Of a stretch of 5,061 nucleotides of DNA, positions 1 to 5,061 are shown piece by piece. Numbering within the stretch: the first letter of the stretch is position 1; each line of letters opens with the position of its first letter. The notes beneath the pieces are model-generated. The model was not told the origin of the DNA. It was given only the letters and a program-made list of their open reading frames with translations, and made no database searches. The stretch is taken from NCBI GenBank assembly GCA_937888665.1, contig CALBET010000418.1, positions 1-5,061 of the forward strand, in the 5' to 3' direction. Position numbers and translations under genes: made by a program. Origin of the DNA: an uncultured Acidobacteriota bacterium. GTDB lineage: Bacteria > Acidobacteriota > Vicinamibacteria > Vicinamibacterales > UBA8438.

Positions 1-19
1 CCGGCGTCAGGCTGCTCAT
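1..19 (-). CDS. Start of a gene leaving the left edge, possibly integrase (partial)
   Basis: An ATG at 19-17 on the minus strand overlaps the TGA stop of the excisionase-like gene (ATGA), the usual layout for translational coupling. Only six codons are visible, reading MSSLTP, so nothing in the protein itself identifies it. Known gene order is the only hint: in actinobacterial-type and other integrated elements a short excisionase gene is commonly followed at once by a tyrosine or serine recombinase gene. The integrase call is inference. The alternative is that this ATG is a chance overlap. Confidence 0.35.
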
Positions 20-219
20 CGGTCGGCATCTCCGTCGCCAGGGGTGCGCCGCGTCTGCGCGTCAATCCAAGTCTCGATGTCCCTGCGTCGAAAGCGCCAT
101 TGGCCGCCCACCTTAAAGCCAGGAAGATCGCCGATCTGCGCCAGGGTGTACGCCGTCTTGTCGGCCACGCGGAGCAGCGCGGCGACTTCCTTGATGTTGA
201 GGATCTCGACGTCGGTCAT
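16..219 (-). CDS. Excisionase-family helix-turn-helix DNA-binding protein
   Basis: This is a 67-residue protein with a single winged helix-turn-helix of the MerR/excisionase type (HTH_17-like), covering about residues 7-53. The pattern is typical: LNIKEVAALLRV opens the domain, LPGFKVGGQWRFRRRDIETW forms the wing and second helix, and a short charged tail follows. Proteins of this family bind DNA as small architectural factors. In mobile elements they steer the integrase towards excision, though some act only as regulators. The ATG at 219 is the only sensible start; the Shine-Dalgarno sequence upstream (GAGAG about 9 nt away) is weak. The stop overlaps the next start on the same strand. The gene lies beside a large dyad element (296-443) that could contain its binding sites. 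Family assignment is firm. Function as a true excisionase is inferred, because the integrase is out of view. Confidence 0.88.
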   Translation of the reverse strand: MTDVEILNIKEVAALLRVADKTAYTLAQIGDLPGFKVGGQWRFRRRDIETWIDAQTRRTPGDGDADR

Positions 220-239
220 AGAGCACTCTCGCGCTTCGA

Positions 240-269
240 TAGATACCAGAATTTGCCAGGCGCTTCCAA
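240..269 (-). promoter_or_regulatory. Possible promoter of the excisionase-like gene
   Basis: On the minus strand, TTGGAA (269-264) is followed after 18 nt by TATCTA (245-240), with an extended -10 TGG just upstream (248-246). The match to the -10 consensus is poor, three of six bases plus the TG, and the implied leader to the ATG at 219 is only about 13 nt. It is the best candidate in the short gap between the dyad element and the gene. Confidence 0.25.
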
Positions 270-295
270 CGTCTGGTGCAAGTGTTCAGCAGAGT

Positions 296-443
296 GGGTG
301 ACGGGTGACACATGAGTGACGGGTATTCGGGGTACTTCACGCGTAGCGCGCGAACGCCGCATGGTGCCCAGGCACCATGCGGACCATCGTGGAAATGGGA
401 GAGGAATGCCGGGGACCCGTCACCGACCCGTCACCCGTCATCC
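296..443. repeat. Nested concentric dyad: 26-bp palindrome flanked by inverted GTGACGGGT repeats
   Basis: Three inverted pairs share one centre, between bases 369 and 370. The innermost is a perfect 12-bp palindrome, CCGCATGGTGCC at 357-368 and its complement at 371-382, with a CA spacer. The middle pair is GTGACGGGT at 316-324 and its complement at 415-423. The outer pair is TGACGGGTGAC at 299-309 and its complement at 430-440. Each flank thus carries three 9-mers: 298-306, 305-313 (degenerate GTGACACAT) and 316-324 on the left, with 415-423, 426-434 and 433-441 (ATGACGGGT on the minus strand) on the right. There is no T-tract after any stem, so it is not an ordinary terminator. It occupies most of the gene-free gap 220-454. 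Possible roles are a binding array for the excisionase, integrase or a repressor, an origin- or centromere-like site, or an RNA hairpin. Confidence 0.75.
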
Positions 444-454
444 GGCCCGGAGGG

Positions 455-1150
455 TCACCAGGCGTAGCGCCGAGCGTGGTAGTCGAGCCAGACACCCAGG
501 TTCACGGCCTGCTCCGACGCGCGGAGCCCAGCGACCAGCGCCTCCGACGAGGCCACCGAGATTCCAGCCGGGTCGCGCAGCTTGCTGCCTGCACGACCTC
601 CACGACGGTGGCGAGCTTCGGGAAGCGCCGAGCCAGCGGAGTCTTGGGCGCCGCCAGCGGGTAGTCCCGGTTCACCTCGGGGCAGACCACCACCACGCGG
701 GCGTCGGCGACGCCCAGGCCATGCCCGAATCGAACTCGACCAAGGCGGGCTAGGCTCCCAGCGGATCAGGGATGGGCTCGACGGCGACGACTTCGGGGTC
801 GAGCTGGCGGACGAGGGCCAGCAGCGCGGCGGGCCGGCGAGCGAGCGGGAGCAGGAAGTTGACGCAGGCGACCTGGGAGCTGGCCAGGTTGCGCGTCGGC
901 CCGTCCTGGCCCTTGGCGTCGCCGCTGCGCCGCTGCGCCCGCTGCGCCACCACTTGATCCGAAGGGCGTGGAAGAAGTCGTCCGCGCCTCCATCGCCGCG
1001 CAGCTCGGGGATCAGGTTCTCGAGCTCGTGGCCCAGGGCCAGGAGGTGTCCGTGGCGCAATCCCCTGTCGTCGCCGGGTGTGCGGGCGGCTTCGGGCAGG
1101 GTGGCCCGGAAGCGGGCTTGCTGGGCACGGGCATCGCCACCGAAGGGCAT
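455..1150 (-). pseudogene. Decayed gene, weak resemblance to PGN_0703-like putative restriction endonucleases
   Basis: A coherent protein can be followed only by changing frame. It opens at ATG 1150 with a GGAG Shine-Dalgarno (1162-1159) 8 nt upstream, and the first frame gives HELENLIPELRGDGGADDFF and ends near KWWRSG at about 940. The second frame, from about 920 to 750, gives NLASSQVACVNFLLPLARR and then an in-frame TAG at 752-750. Past the TAG it reads ALVEFDSG, and then a third frame gives VVVVCPEVNRDYPLAAP at about 700-650. Near 560 the reading returns to the first frame and ends GVWLDYHARRYAW before the TGA at 457-455. Three frameshifts, a stop and an apparently missing middle indicate a dead gene. 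The family link rests on recalled layout (SSQ..C.NF.. block, VEF, C-terminal YH..RY.W) and is tentative. In my reading the missing part, between VEF and VVVVCPEV, is where a nuclease core would lie. One long open frame spans the whole length, but its middle is Arg/Ser/Pro-rich frame-shifted sequence. Confidence 0.65.
922..946. repeat. Tandem 8-bp repeat, three copies, causing a frameshift
   Basis: CCGCTGCG occurs at 922-929, 930-937 and 939-946, with one extra C at 938. On the coding (minus) strand this reads CGCAGCGG repeated inside the pseudogene. Removing 17 nt (two repeats plus the extra base) joins the frame ending KWWRSG to the frame beginning GDAKGQDG, giving a smooth KWWRSGDAKGQDG. 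The repeat therefore explains the first frameshift, most simply by replication slippage. Confidence 0.75.
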
Positions 1151-1538
1151 GGCGGAATCTCCAGCCGGCAGGATCGCGCGGGCGAGCGCACGGCACGGAG
1201 ACCGGCGCTGGGCTCACGCGCTCTTGCTCACGGCGAGCTGCCGGACCTCCTGCCACCTCCGGCCAGGCTGCTTGATTCCTTCGCGGCAGGAGGTGGCAGG
1301 GGTTTGGGCACCGACCGCGCGCAACCCCCCGCTACCTACCTCCCGCACCTCGGAGGCGGCGTCAACCGATCGCATCATCCCCGACGCACTGGAATACTCC
1401 GCCTTCCTCGTGCCTGATGCTCGGATAGTTCCTTGTCGGCCACCTCGGCCCGCCTGTTTTTCTCTCTCTGCGCACCAAGCCTCGCCCTGAGGCCTCGTTC
1501 CCGCGATCGGCGGACGGAATTCGCTCGCTCCGCAACGC
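1151..1538. other. Gene-free, GC-rich stretch between pseudogene and chaperone operon
   Basis: About 390 bp hold no convincing gene on either strand. The open frames here are low-complexity Arg/Pro/Ser/Ala reads typical of GC-rich shadows. The minus-strand frame 1576-1214 lacks a Shine-Dalgarno and any recognisable motif. The pseudogene leader with its GGAG lies at the left end, and one inverted repeat lies at 1249-1300. No tRNA, terminator or insertion-sequence end was recognised. Confidence 0.5.
1249..1300. repeat. 12-bp perfect inverted repeat with extended stem
   Basis: CCTGCCACCTCC at 1249-1260 pairs with GGAGGTGGCAGG at 1289-1300. After one mismatch three more pairs follow (GCC 1262-1264 with GGC 1285-1287), leaving a loop of about 20 nt. 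Neither strand has a T-run after the stem, so an intrinsic terminator is unlikely. It could be an operator, an RNA structure in the pseudogene leader, or a relic of a mobile element. Confidence 0.6.
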
Positions 1539-1547
1539 TGGTATACT
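1539..1547 (+). promoter_or_regulatory. Extended -10 promoter for the chaperone operon
   Basis: TGGTATACT contains TATACT (five of six matches to TATAAT) with the TGN extension one base upstream. The -35 region is poor (TTCGCT at 1520-1525, 16-nt spacer), as is common for extended -10 promoters. Transcription would begin near 1554, leaving a leader of about 35 nt before the GTG at 1589. It stands out as an AT-rich island in GC-rich DNA. There is no sigma-32-type or CIRCE sequence, so the sequence gives no sign of classical heat-shock control. Confidence 0.55.
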
Positions 1548-1576
1548 ATTTGGCGACGTTGATGATGGCGCAGCAC

Positions 1577-1581
1577 GGAGG
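1577..1581 (+). promoter_or_regulatory. Ribosome binding site deciding the GTG start at 1589
   Basis: GGAGG lies 7 nt before GTG 1589. In-frame ATGs at 1562 and 1565 have no Shine-Dalgarno and would sit almost at the predicted transcription start. A TTG at 1433 would add 52 residues that lie upstream of the promoter. Confidence 0.7.
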
Positions 1582-1588
1582 CTCAAGA

Positions 1589-2509
1589 GTGGAACGGATC
1601 ATCGCATCTCTTGTGCCGCTACTCGTAGCCTTCGGGTTCTCGGTGGTCGCCAAGACGGGAGCGACGGACATCATCGAGCTTCAGCCGCTCTGGGCTGTCG
1701 CAATCGGAGCGGCTGCCGTCATCGCTGTGGGCATTCGCGGACGGCACACAGCGCTCAGCACCGAGGCGAGAAAGGTCGAGGACCGCTTCGTTCAGAGGCT
1801 AGACGAAGTCACGATTCGGGTTCGTGAAGCGCTTCACGACGGCGACGCTCTCCGGCGGTCGCTTGATCGTTTCTCGGCGACTCAGGCGGGAGCGGCCGAG
1901 AAGTTGTCTTCTGCTTCCGATCGTACCGTTGAGGCCGCAGCCCTCTTCGAAGCAAGGAACGATTCAGAACTGAACCGCGAGCGGCAGGTCGCCGAGAACG
2001 CCAAGCGCGAGTCGGCTGCCCGCGCCGATGCTCTCCTGGACCACCACGGCGTCCTGTGCCTGATGGCCGATGCCCTCGGTGCACCAACTGCGCTCACACA
2101 GGCTCGGCGCGATCTGGAGACTCGCCTGGAACGCATGGGGTTCAAGGTAGTCGGCGCCGTCGGTGACCGCATCGACGACGCCATCCACCAGGTTGTCGAG
2201 GCGGTCGAAGCGCCATCGGCAGCTCAGGACGCCACCGTGGCGACGGCACGGAAGTCCGGCTTCATGCTCGATGGCAGGTGCGTTCGACGCGCAGAGGTAG
2301 TTGAGTACCTCCATCGTCCTACAGCCTCACCGGGAGGAGACGCTCTGGCGATGCAAAACCCGGACGCTGAGCCGATCGATGGTGGCGATGAGCCAGGGCC
2401 GGCGGCAGGCTCTGAGATGGCCCCAGCTGAATCGGCAGGCGGCGCCCGCCCGGAAGCGGCCTCGGTGGTTGGAGCTGGCAACGCAAGGACCGAAGAGGAG
2501 GCAAGGTGA
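1589..2509 (+). CDS. Membrane-anchored GrpE-like nucleotide exchange factor
   Basis: This is a 306-residue protein (GTG start chosen by GGAGG 7 nt upstream). Two hydrophobic segments, about residues 4-21 and 34-49, form a hairpin with R3 and R50/R52/H53 outside the membrane stretches. By the positive-inside rule both ends would be cytoplasmic. Residues 56-150 are charged and helical, probably coiled coil. Residues 155-243 resemble GrpE: a helix ending LETRLERMGFKVVGAV, then the beta domain with the conserved HQ pair (H200, Q201) and KSGFMLDGRCVRRAEVVEY at 222-240, matching the family pattern G-(Y/F)-x-L-(N/D)-G-R-x-(I/V)-R. GrpE proteins release ADP from Hsp70, and the next gene is an Hsp70. 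The last 62 residues are Ala/Pro/Gly/Glu-rich and probably disordered. Housekeeping GrpE is soluble and about 200 residues, so the membrane hairpin and tail are unusual. The stop overlaps the Hsp70 start (GTGA). Exchange activity is inferred from the fold and the context. Confidence 0.8.
   Translation: MERIIASLVPLLVAFGFSVVAKTGATDIIELQPLWAVAIGAAAVIAVGIRGRHTALSTEARKVEDRFVQRLDEVTIRVREALHDGDALRRSLDRFSATQAGAAEKLSSASDRTVEAAALFEARNDSELNRERQVAENAKRESAARADALLDHHGVLCLMADALGAPTALTQARRDLETRLERMGFKVVGAVGDRIDDAIHQVVEAVEAPSAAQDATVATARKSGFMLDGRCVRRAEVVEYLHRPTASPGGDALAMQNPDAEPIDGGDEPGPAAGSEMAPAESAGGARPEAASVVGAGNARTEEEAR
2495..2501 (+). promoter_or_regulatory. Ribosome binding site of the Hsp70 gene
   Basis: GAGGAGG lies inside the end of the GrpE-like gene, 4 nt before GTG 2506. 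The spacing is short but GAGG at 2495-2498 is 7 nt away. It supports the GTG start and coupled translation. Confidence 0.6.
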
Positions 2510-4260
2510 GCCACCCCCCCATTGGGATCGATCTTGGAACCTCGACCTCCCTCCTGTGCGCTTTCCTGGAGGGAAAGCCATTCCCCGTGCCGAGCCTCCT
2601 CGCCGAGCATCGGGCGCCTGTTGTTCCATCCGTCGTCGGCTACTCGAAGGAGCGCGATGAGATTGTCGTCGGCTACCGGGCTGAAAACTACCGTTCGCGC
2701 CAGGATAGCTTCATCCAAGAGGTGAAGCGGAAGATGGGTACGGACGAGCTGGTTCGGCTTGGAACTCGTTCGTACAGGCCACAGGAAGTGTCAGCCATGC
2801 TCCTGAAGAATATGGTGCATGGCGCGTCCGCACACCTCGGCGTCGACATCGCGGAGGCAGTGATTTCCGTGCCGGCAAACTTCAAGGATGCCGCCCGGCA
2901 GGCGACCCTCGACGCAGCGCTGATTGCAGGGCTACGGGTCCCGATGCTGATCGCAGAGCCGACGTCGGCCGCCCTGGCATTCGGAATCCAGCATCTCGAT
3001 GCCGATGAGCGTGTGATTGTCTTCGACTTCGGCGGGGGCACGCTGGACATTTCGCTACTCCAGATGTGCGAGGGCGTCATTGAGGTCGAGCGCATCGACG
3101 GCGATGCCCAGCTAGGTGGGAAGGACTTCGATTCGGCGATCATCGACCATGTTAGGCGGGAGTTCAGTCGCAGCAACCCCGGCTGTGCACCCAACGCGAC
3201 GATGGAGAGTCACCTCAGGAAGGAGTGTGAGAGGGCCAAGATCAGACTCTCTACTGACGATGAGGCGCACATTTCCGTTCCCGCTTATGCAATGCGGGCC
3301 GGTGAACCCATCGCGCTCGACCTGATGCTTCGGCGCCACGAGATGGAGCGTGCGGTTGCCGCCGTACTTGCGCGTGCCTCGGACTGTCTGAGCCGGCTCC
3401 TGAACGGCGGCGACTCGTTGAAGCGAATCGACCGGGCCAGCGTGTCTCGAATCCTGATGGTCGGCGGAACGACCTACATGCCGGCAGTACGGCAGCGAGC
3501 GGCAGAACTGATGGGTCGTGAGGTCTCGGTCGATGTCGATCCAGACCTCGCGGTCGGCATGGGCGCGTGCGTCCGCGCAGCAATCCACTCCGGGCTGGCC
3601 GGTGCTGCACAGGACATCGTCCTCGCCGACGTGAGTCCGTTCTCAATCGGGGTCGAGGTCGTCGCACAGTTGCAGGACGAGATGTTCGTTCCCGGCATCT
3701 TCTCCCCACTGCTGGAGCGGAACCAGCCTATCCCGCACAGGTCGTCACATGTCTACCGCCTCATGCACCCGGAGCAGGCTGAGGTTGAGATCAGCGTCTA
3801 CCAAGGCAATAGCGCTTTCGTTGCGGAGAACGAACTGCTGGCCCGAGCGAAGTTGGAGAAGATCCCGCCTTCGACAACAGGAACACCCCGCGAACTGAAC
3901 ATCCACTTCAGCTACGACTCAAGCGGTATCGCTGACCTTGAGGCGTTGCTCCCGAACACGAGTTGCCGCGCGACCCTTTCGGTCGATCCCCGACAGGGTC
4001 GAATGACCGAGGAAGAGCGGGCCCAGGCAACAAGCGATCTGTCGAGGCGGTTCGAAGACACGCCACGTTACGAGGGCGCCAAGTCACTGTTGGAGCGTGC
4101 CGACACGCTCGTGGAGCGTCACGGGGGAGAGAACGTCCCCTCGATCGCTGCTGCTGCGCTGCGGCTCAAGCACGTGTTGTTTGGCGGTCGGGACGCGGAA
4201 ATCGACGCTGCCGAAGACCTCTTGACCGACGCCCTCCTCGACGAGGGGAACATCCACTGA
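2506..4260 (+). CDS. Hsp70 (DnaK-like) chaperone ATPase, accessory type
   Basis: This 584-residue Hsp70 is expected in the cytoplasm. The ATPase domain spans about residues 5-368 with every signature in order: phosphate-1 GIDLGTSTS (7-15), the catalytic lysine region K74, VISVPANFKDAARQAT (119-134), AEPTSAALAFG (150-160, E151), phosphate-2 VFDFGGGTLDIS (172-183, D174, T179, D181), LGGKDFDS (203-210) and the adenosine loop VGGTTYMP (319-326). The linker is IVLADV (371-376), where DnaK has a VLLLDV-type sequence. A substrate-binding beta domain follows (about 377-495), with SPFSIGVE, NQPIP, VYQG and the IPPSTTGTP turn. The helical lid is only about 85 residues (500-584), with no disordered tail or EEVD-like end; E. 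coli DnaK is 638 residues. It should hydrolyse ATP. It overlaps the GrpE-like gene by 4 nt and the J-TPR gene by 1 nt, so the three are co-expressed. Substrate binding by the shortened lid and the client are unknown. It is a paralogue, not the housekeeping dnaK. Confidence 0.96.
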   Translation: MSHPPIGIDLGTSTSLLCAFLEGKPFPVPSLLAEHRAPVVPSVVGYSKERDEIVVGYRAENYRSRQDSFIQEVKRKMGTDELVRLGTRSYRPQEVSAMLLKNMVHGASAHLGVDIAEAVISVPANFKDAARQATLDAALIAGLRVPMLIAEPTSAALAFGIQHLDADERVIVFDFGGGTLDISLLQMCEGVIEVERIDGDAQLGGKDFDSAIIDHVRREFSRSNPGCAPNATMESHLRKECERAKIRLSTDDEAHISVPAYAMRAGEPIALDLMLRRHEMERAVAAVLARASDCLSRLLNGGDSLKRIDRASVSRILMVGGTTYMPAVRQRAAELMGREVSVDVDPDLAVGMGACVRAAIHSGLAGAAQDIVLADVSPFSIGVEVVAQLQDEMFVPGIFSPLLERNQPIPHRSSHVYRLMHPEQAEVEISVYQGNSAFVAENELLARAKLEKIPPSTTGTPRELNIHFSYDSSGIADLEALLPNTSCRATLSVDPRQGRMTEEERAQATSDLSRRFEDTPRYEGAKSLLERADTLVERHGGENVPSIAAAALRLKHVLFGGRDAEIDAAEDLLTDALLDEGNIH

Positions 4261-5061
4261 TGGCGAACGAACTCTACTCGCTCCTGGACGCTCCGCCGTC
4301 GGCCACCACAGCGGAGCTCCGCAAGGCATACTTCCGCGCGCTGCGCGTTCACACTGCGGAGAAAGACCCTGTCCGACATCAGGAGCTTCGGCAAGCGTAC
4401 GCCGTCATCGGGGAGCCCGAGTCCCGCAAGGAGTACGACTCCCGGCAGGAGAGCGGTGGAGAAGTGGGCCGGCTGCTGGACGCCGGCAACGCGGCGCTTG
4501 TAAACGAGGACCTCGCGGACGCGGAAAGGAACTTCAAGCGGGCGCTGGCGCTGTCTCCGGACTCCGTCGCCGCGAAATCGCAGCTTGCACGTACTGCATT
4601 CAGACGGGAGGACTTCCCTAAGGCGTTGCGGCTGTACGGCGAACTCGCTGCCTCCAATCCTGATAACCTGGAGGTCCAGGTCGAGAATGGTTGGGTCAAC
4701 CTCGCGCGGGTGATCGCCGAGACATCGAATGCCCCGGATTCGATGGGTAGCGGGCACAAGCGCATGCTCGTCGCCGCCAGGTCAGCCTTCGATCGCTGTG
4801 TCGCGCTTGAGCCCAGCAACCGGGCGGGCTACATGGGACGAGCAAAGATCGAGTACTACCGCGAGGATTTCGAAGCAGCGGAGCGCTGGGGAAGGAAGGC
4901 CATTGACTGCGACGACGTCAAGGACTTCGAGGACTTCGATTCCCTTCACTTCGTGATGGAATGCTGCGTACTTCAGAACAAGGTCGACGATGCCGTGCGG
5001 GTCATCTCCGAGGTTCGTGACATCGTTCCGGAGCAAGACGAGGTCCGGATCTATGCGGCGG
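4260..5061 (+). CDS. J-domain / TPR co-chaperone with HTA in place of HPD (partial, right edge)
   Basis: The gene starts at ATG 4260, overlapping the Hsp70 TGA (TGATG), with GAGGGG (4243-4248) 11 nt upstream. It is open to the right edge, with 267 codons visible. Residues 4-61 form a J domain: helix I/II LYSLLDAPPSATTAELRKAY and helix III ending RQAYAVIGEPESRKEYD. The loop that should hold His-Pro-Asp reads H31-T32-A33, followed by EKDP, and helix III is shorter than in DnaJ. HPD normally triggers Hsp70 ATP hydrolysis, so classical stimulation is doubtful. From about residue 68, TPR-like helical pairs follow: roughly 69-102, 103-136, 137-188 (with an insertion), 189-223 and 228-262. There is no zinc-finger or G/F region. 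TPRs usually bind proteins, so it probably targets the Hsp70 to a partner or scaffolds the complex. The J-domain and TPR calls are strong; the role is inferred. More TPRs or another domain may lie beyond the edge. Confidence 0.87.
   Translation, partial: MANELYSLLDAPPSATTAELRKAYFRALRVHTAEKDPVRHQELRQAYAVIGEPESRKEYDSRQESGGEVGRLLDAGNAALVNEDLADAERNFKRALALSPDSVAAKSQLARTAFRREDFPKALRLYGELAASNPDNLEVQVENGWVNLARVIAETSNAPDSMGSGHKRMLVAARSAFDRCVALEPSNRAGYMGRAKIEYYREDFEAAERWGRKAIDCDDVKDFEDFDSLHFVMECCVLQNKVDDAVRVISEVRDIVPEQDEVRIYAA

Noticed and set aside
221..228. GAGCACTC as half of a CIRCE heat-shock operator
   Set aside because: No matching GAGTGCTAA half at the right distance, and it lies before the excisionase-like gene, not the chaperones.
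298..441. GTGACGGGT copies as a CRISPR array
   Set aside because: Units are 9 bp, in both orientations, with irregular 0-10 nt gaps; there are no spacers of CRISPR length.
316..753. 145-codon open frame on the plus strand
   Set aside because: It runs through the dyad element and antisense to the pseudogene, and its composition is that of a shadow frame.
1437..1460. GGCC-rich stem followed by TTTTT as a terminator
   Set aside because: The stem is only 4 bp and the T-run is several bases away; no stable hairpin abuts it.
582..1490. 302-codon open frame on the plus strand
   Set aside because: Arg/Pro/Ser/Ala-rich with no motif; it is antisense to the pseudogene remains and arises from high GC.
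1214..1576. 120-codon open frame on the minus strand ending EVRQLAVSKSA
   Set aside because: No Shine-Dalgarno, no recognised motif, and it is antisense to the promoter and start of the chaperone operon; looked for transposase similarity and saw none.
1433..1588. 52-residue N-terminal extension of the GrpE-like protein from TTG 1433
   Set aside because: It spans the promoter-like TGGTATACT, lacks a Shine-Dalgarno, and is not needed for the membrane hairpin; GGAGG points to GTG 1589.
1589..5061. Housekeeping grpE-dnaK-dnaJ operon
   Set aside because: GrpE-like protein has a membrane hairpin, Hsp70 has a short lid, and the J protein lacks HPD, G/F and zinc-finger regions and carries TPRs instead.

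Overview
The window looks like one end of an integrated accessory (mobile) island in a high-GC bacterium. The phylum cannot be named from this sequence. The left third is extremely GC-rich and holds a small excisionase-like DNA-binding gene, a decayed gene and a structured non-coding stretch. The right two thirds is slightly less GC-rich by eye and carries an intact three-gene operon.

Left part, minus strand. A 67-residue MerR/excisionase-type helix-turn-helix protein (16-219) ends in an ATGA overlap with a gene running off the left edge, which in this arrangement is often an integrase. Upstream of it is a stretch of about 235 bp (220-454). This holds a nested, exactly concentric dyad: a 26-bp palindrome flanked on both sides by oppositely oriented GTGACGGGT repeats. 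Next is a pseudogene (455-1150) whose pieces lie in three frames. Its first frameshift is explained by a tandem expansion of an 8-bp unit. The remains faintly resemble a putative PGN_0703-like restriction-endonuclease family. About 440 bp without a recognisable gene follows (1151-1588), with one sizeable inverted repeat and, at its right end, a good extended -10 promoter.

Right part, plus strand. Three translationally overlapping genes encode a complete but unconventional Hsp70 machine. The first is a GrpE-like nucleotide exchange factor with two N-terminal membrane segments. The second is a 584-residue Hsp70 with all catalytic residues, an altered interdomain linker and a short lid. The third is a J-domain/TPR protein in which the HPD signature is HTA; it is cut by the right edge. 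The inferred picture is a membrane-tethered, self-contained Hsp70 system. The GrpE-like protein would serve as anchor and exchange factor, the Hsp70 as motor, and the J-TPR protein as targeting or scaffold subunit. Its neighbourhood suggests horizontal transfer and possibly a role in stress or conflict (defence), but no effector gene is visible in the window, so the biological role is open.
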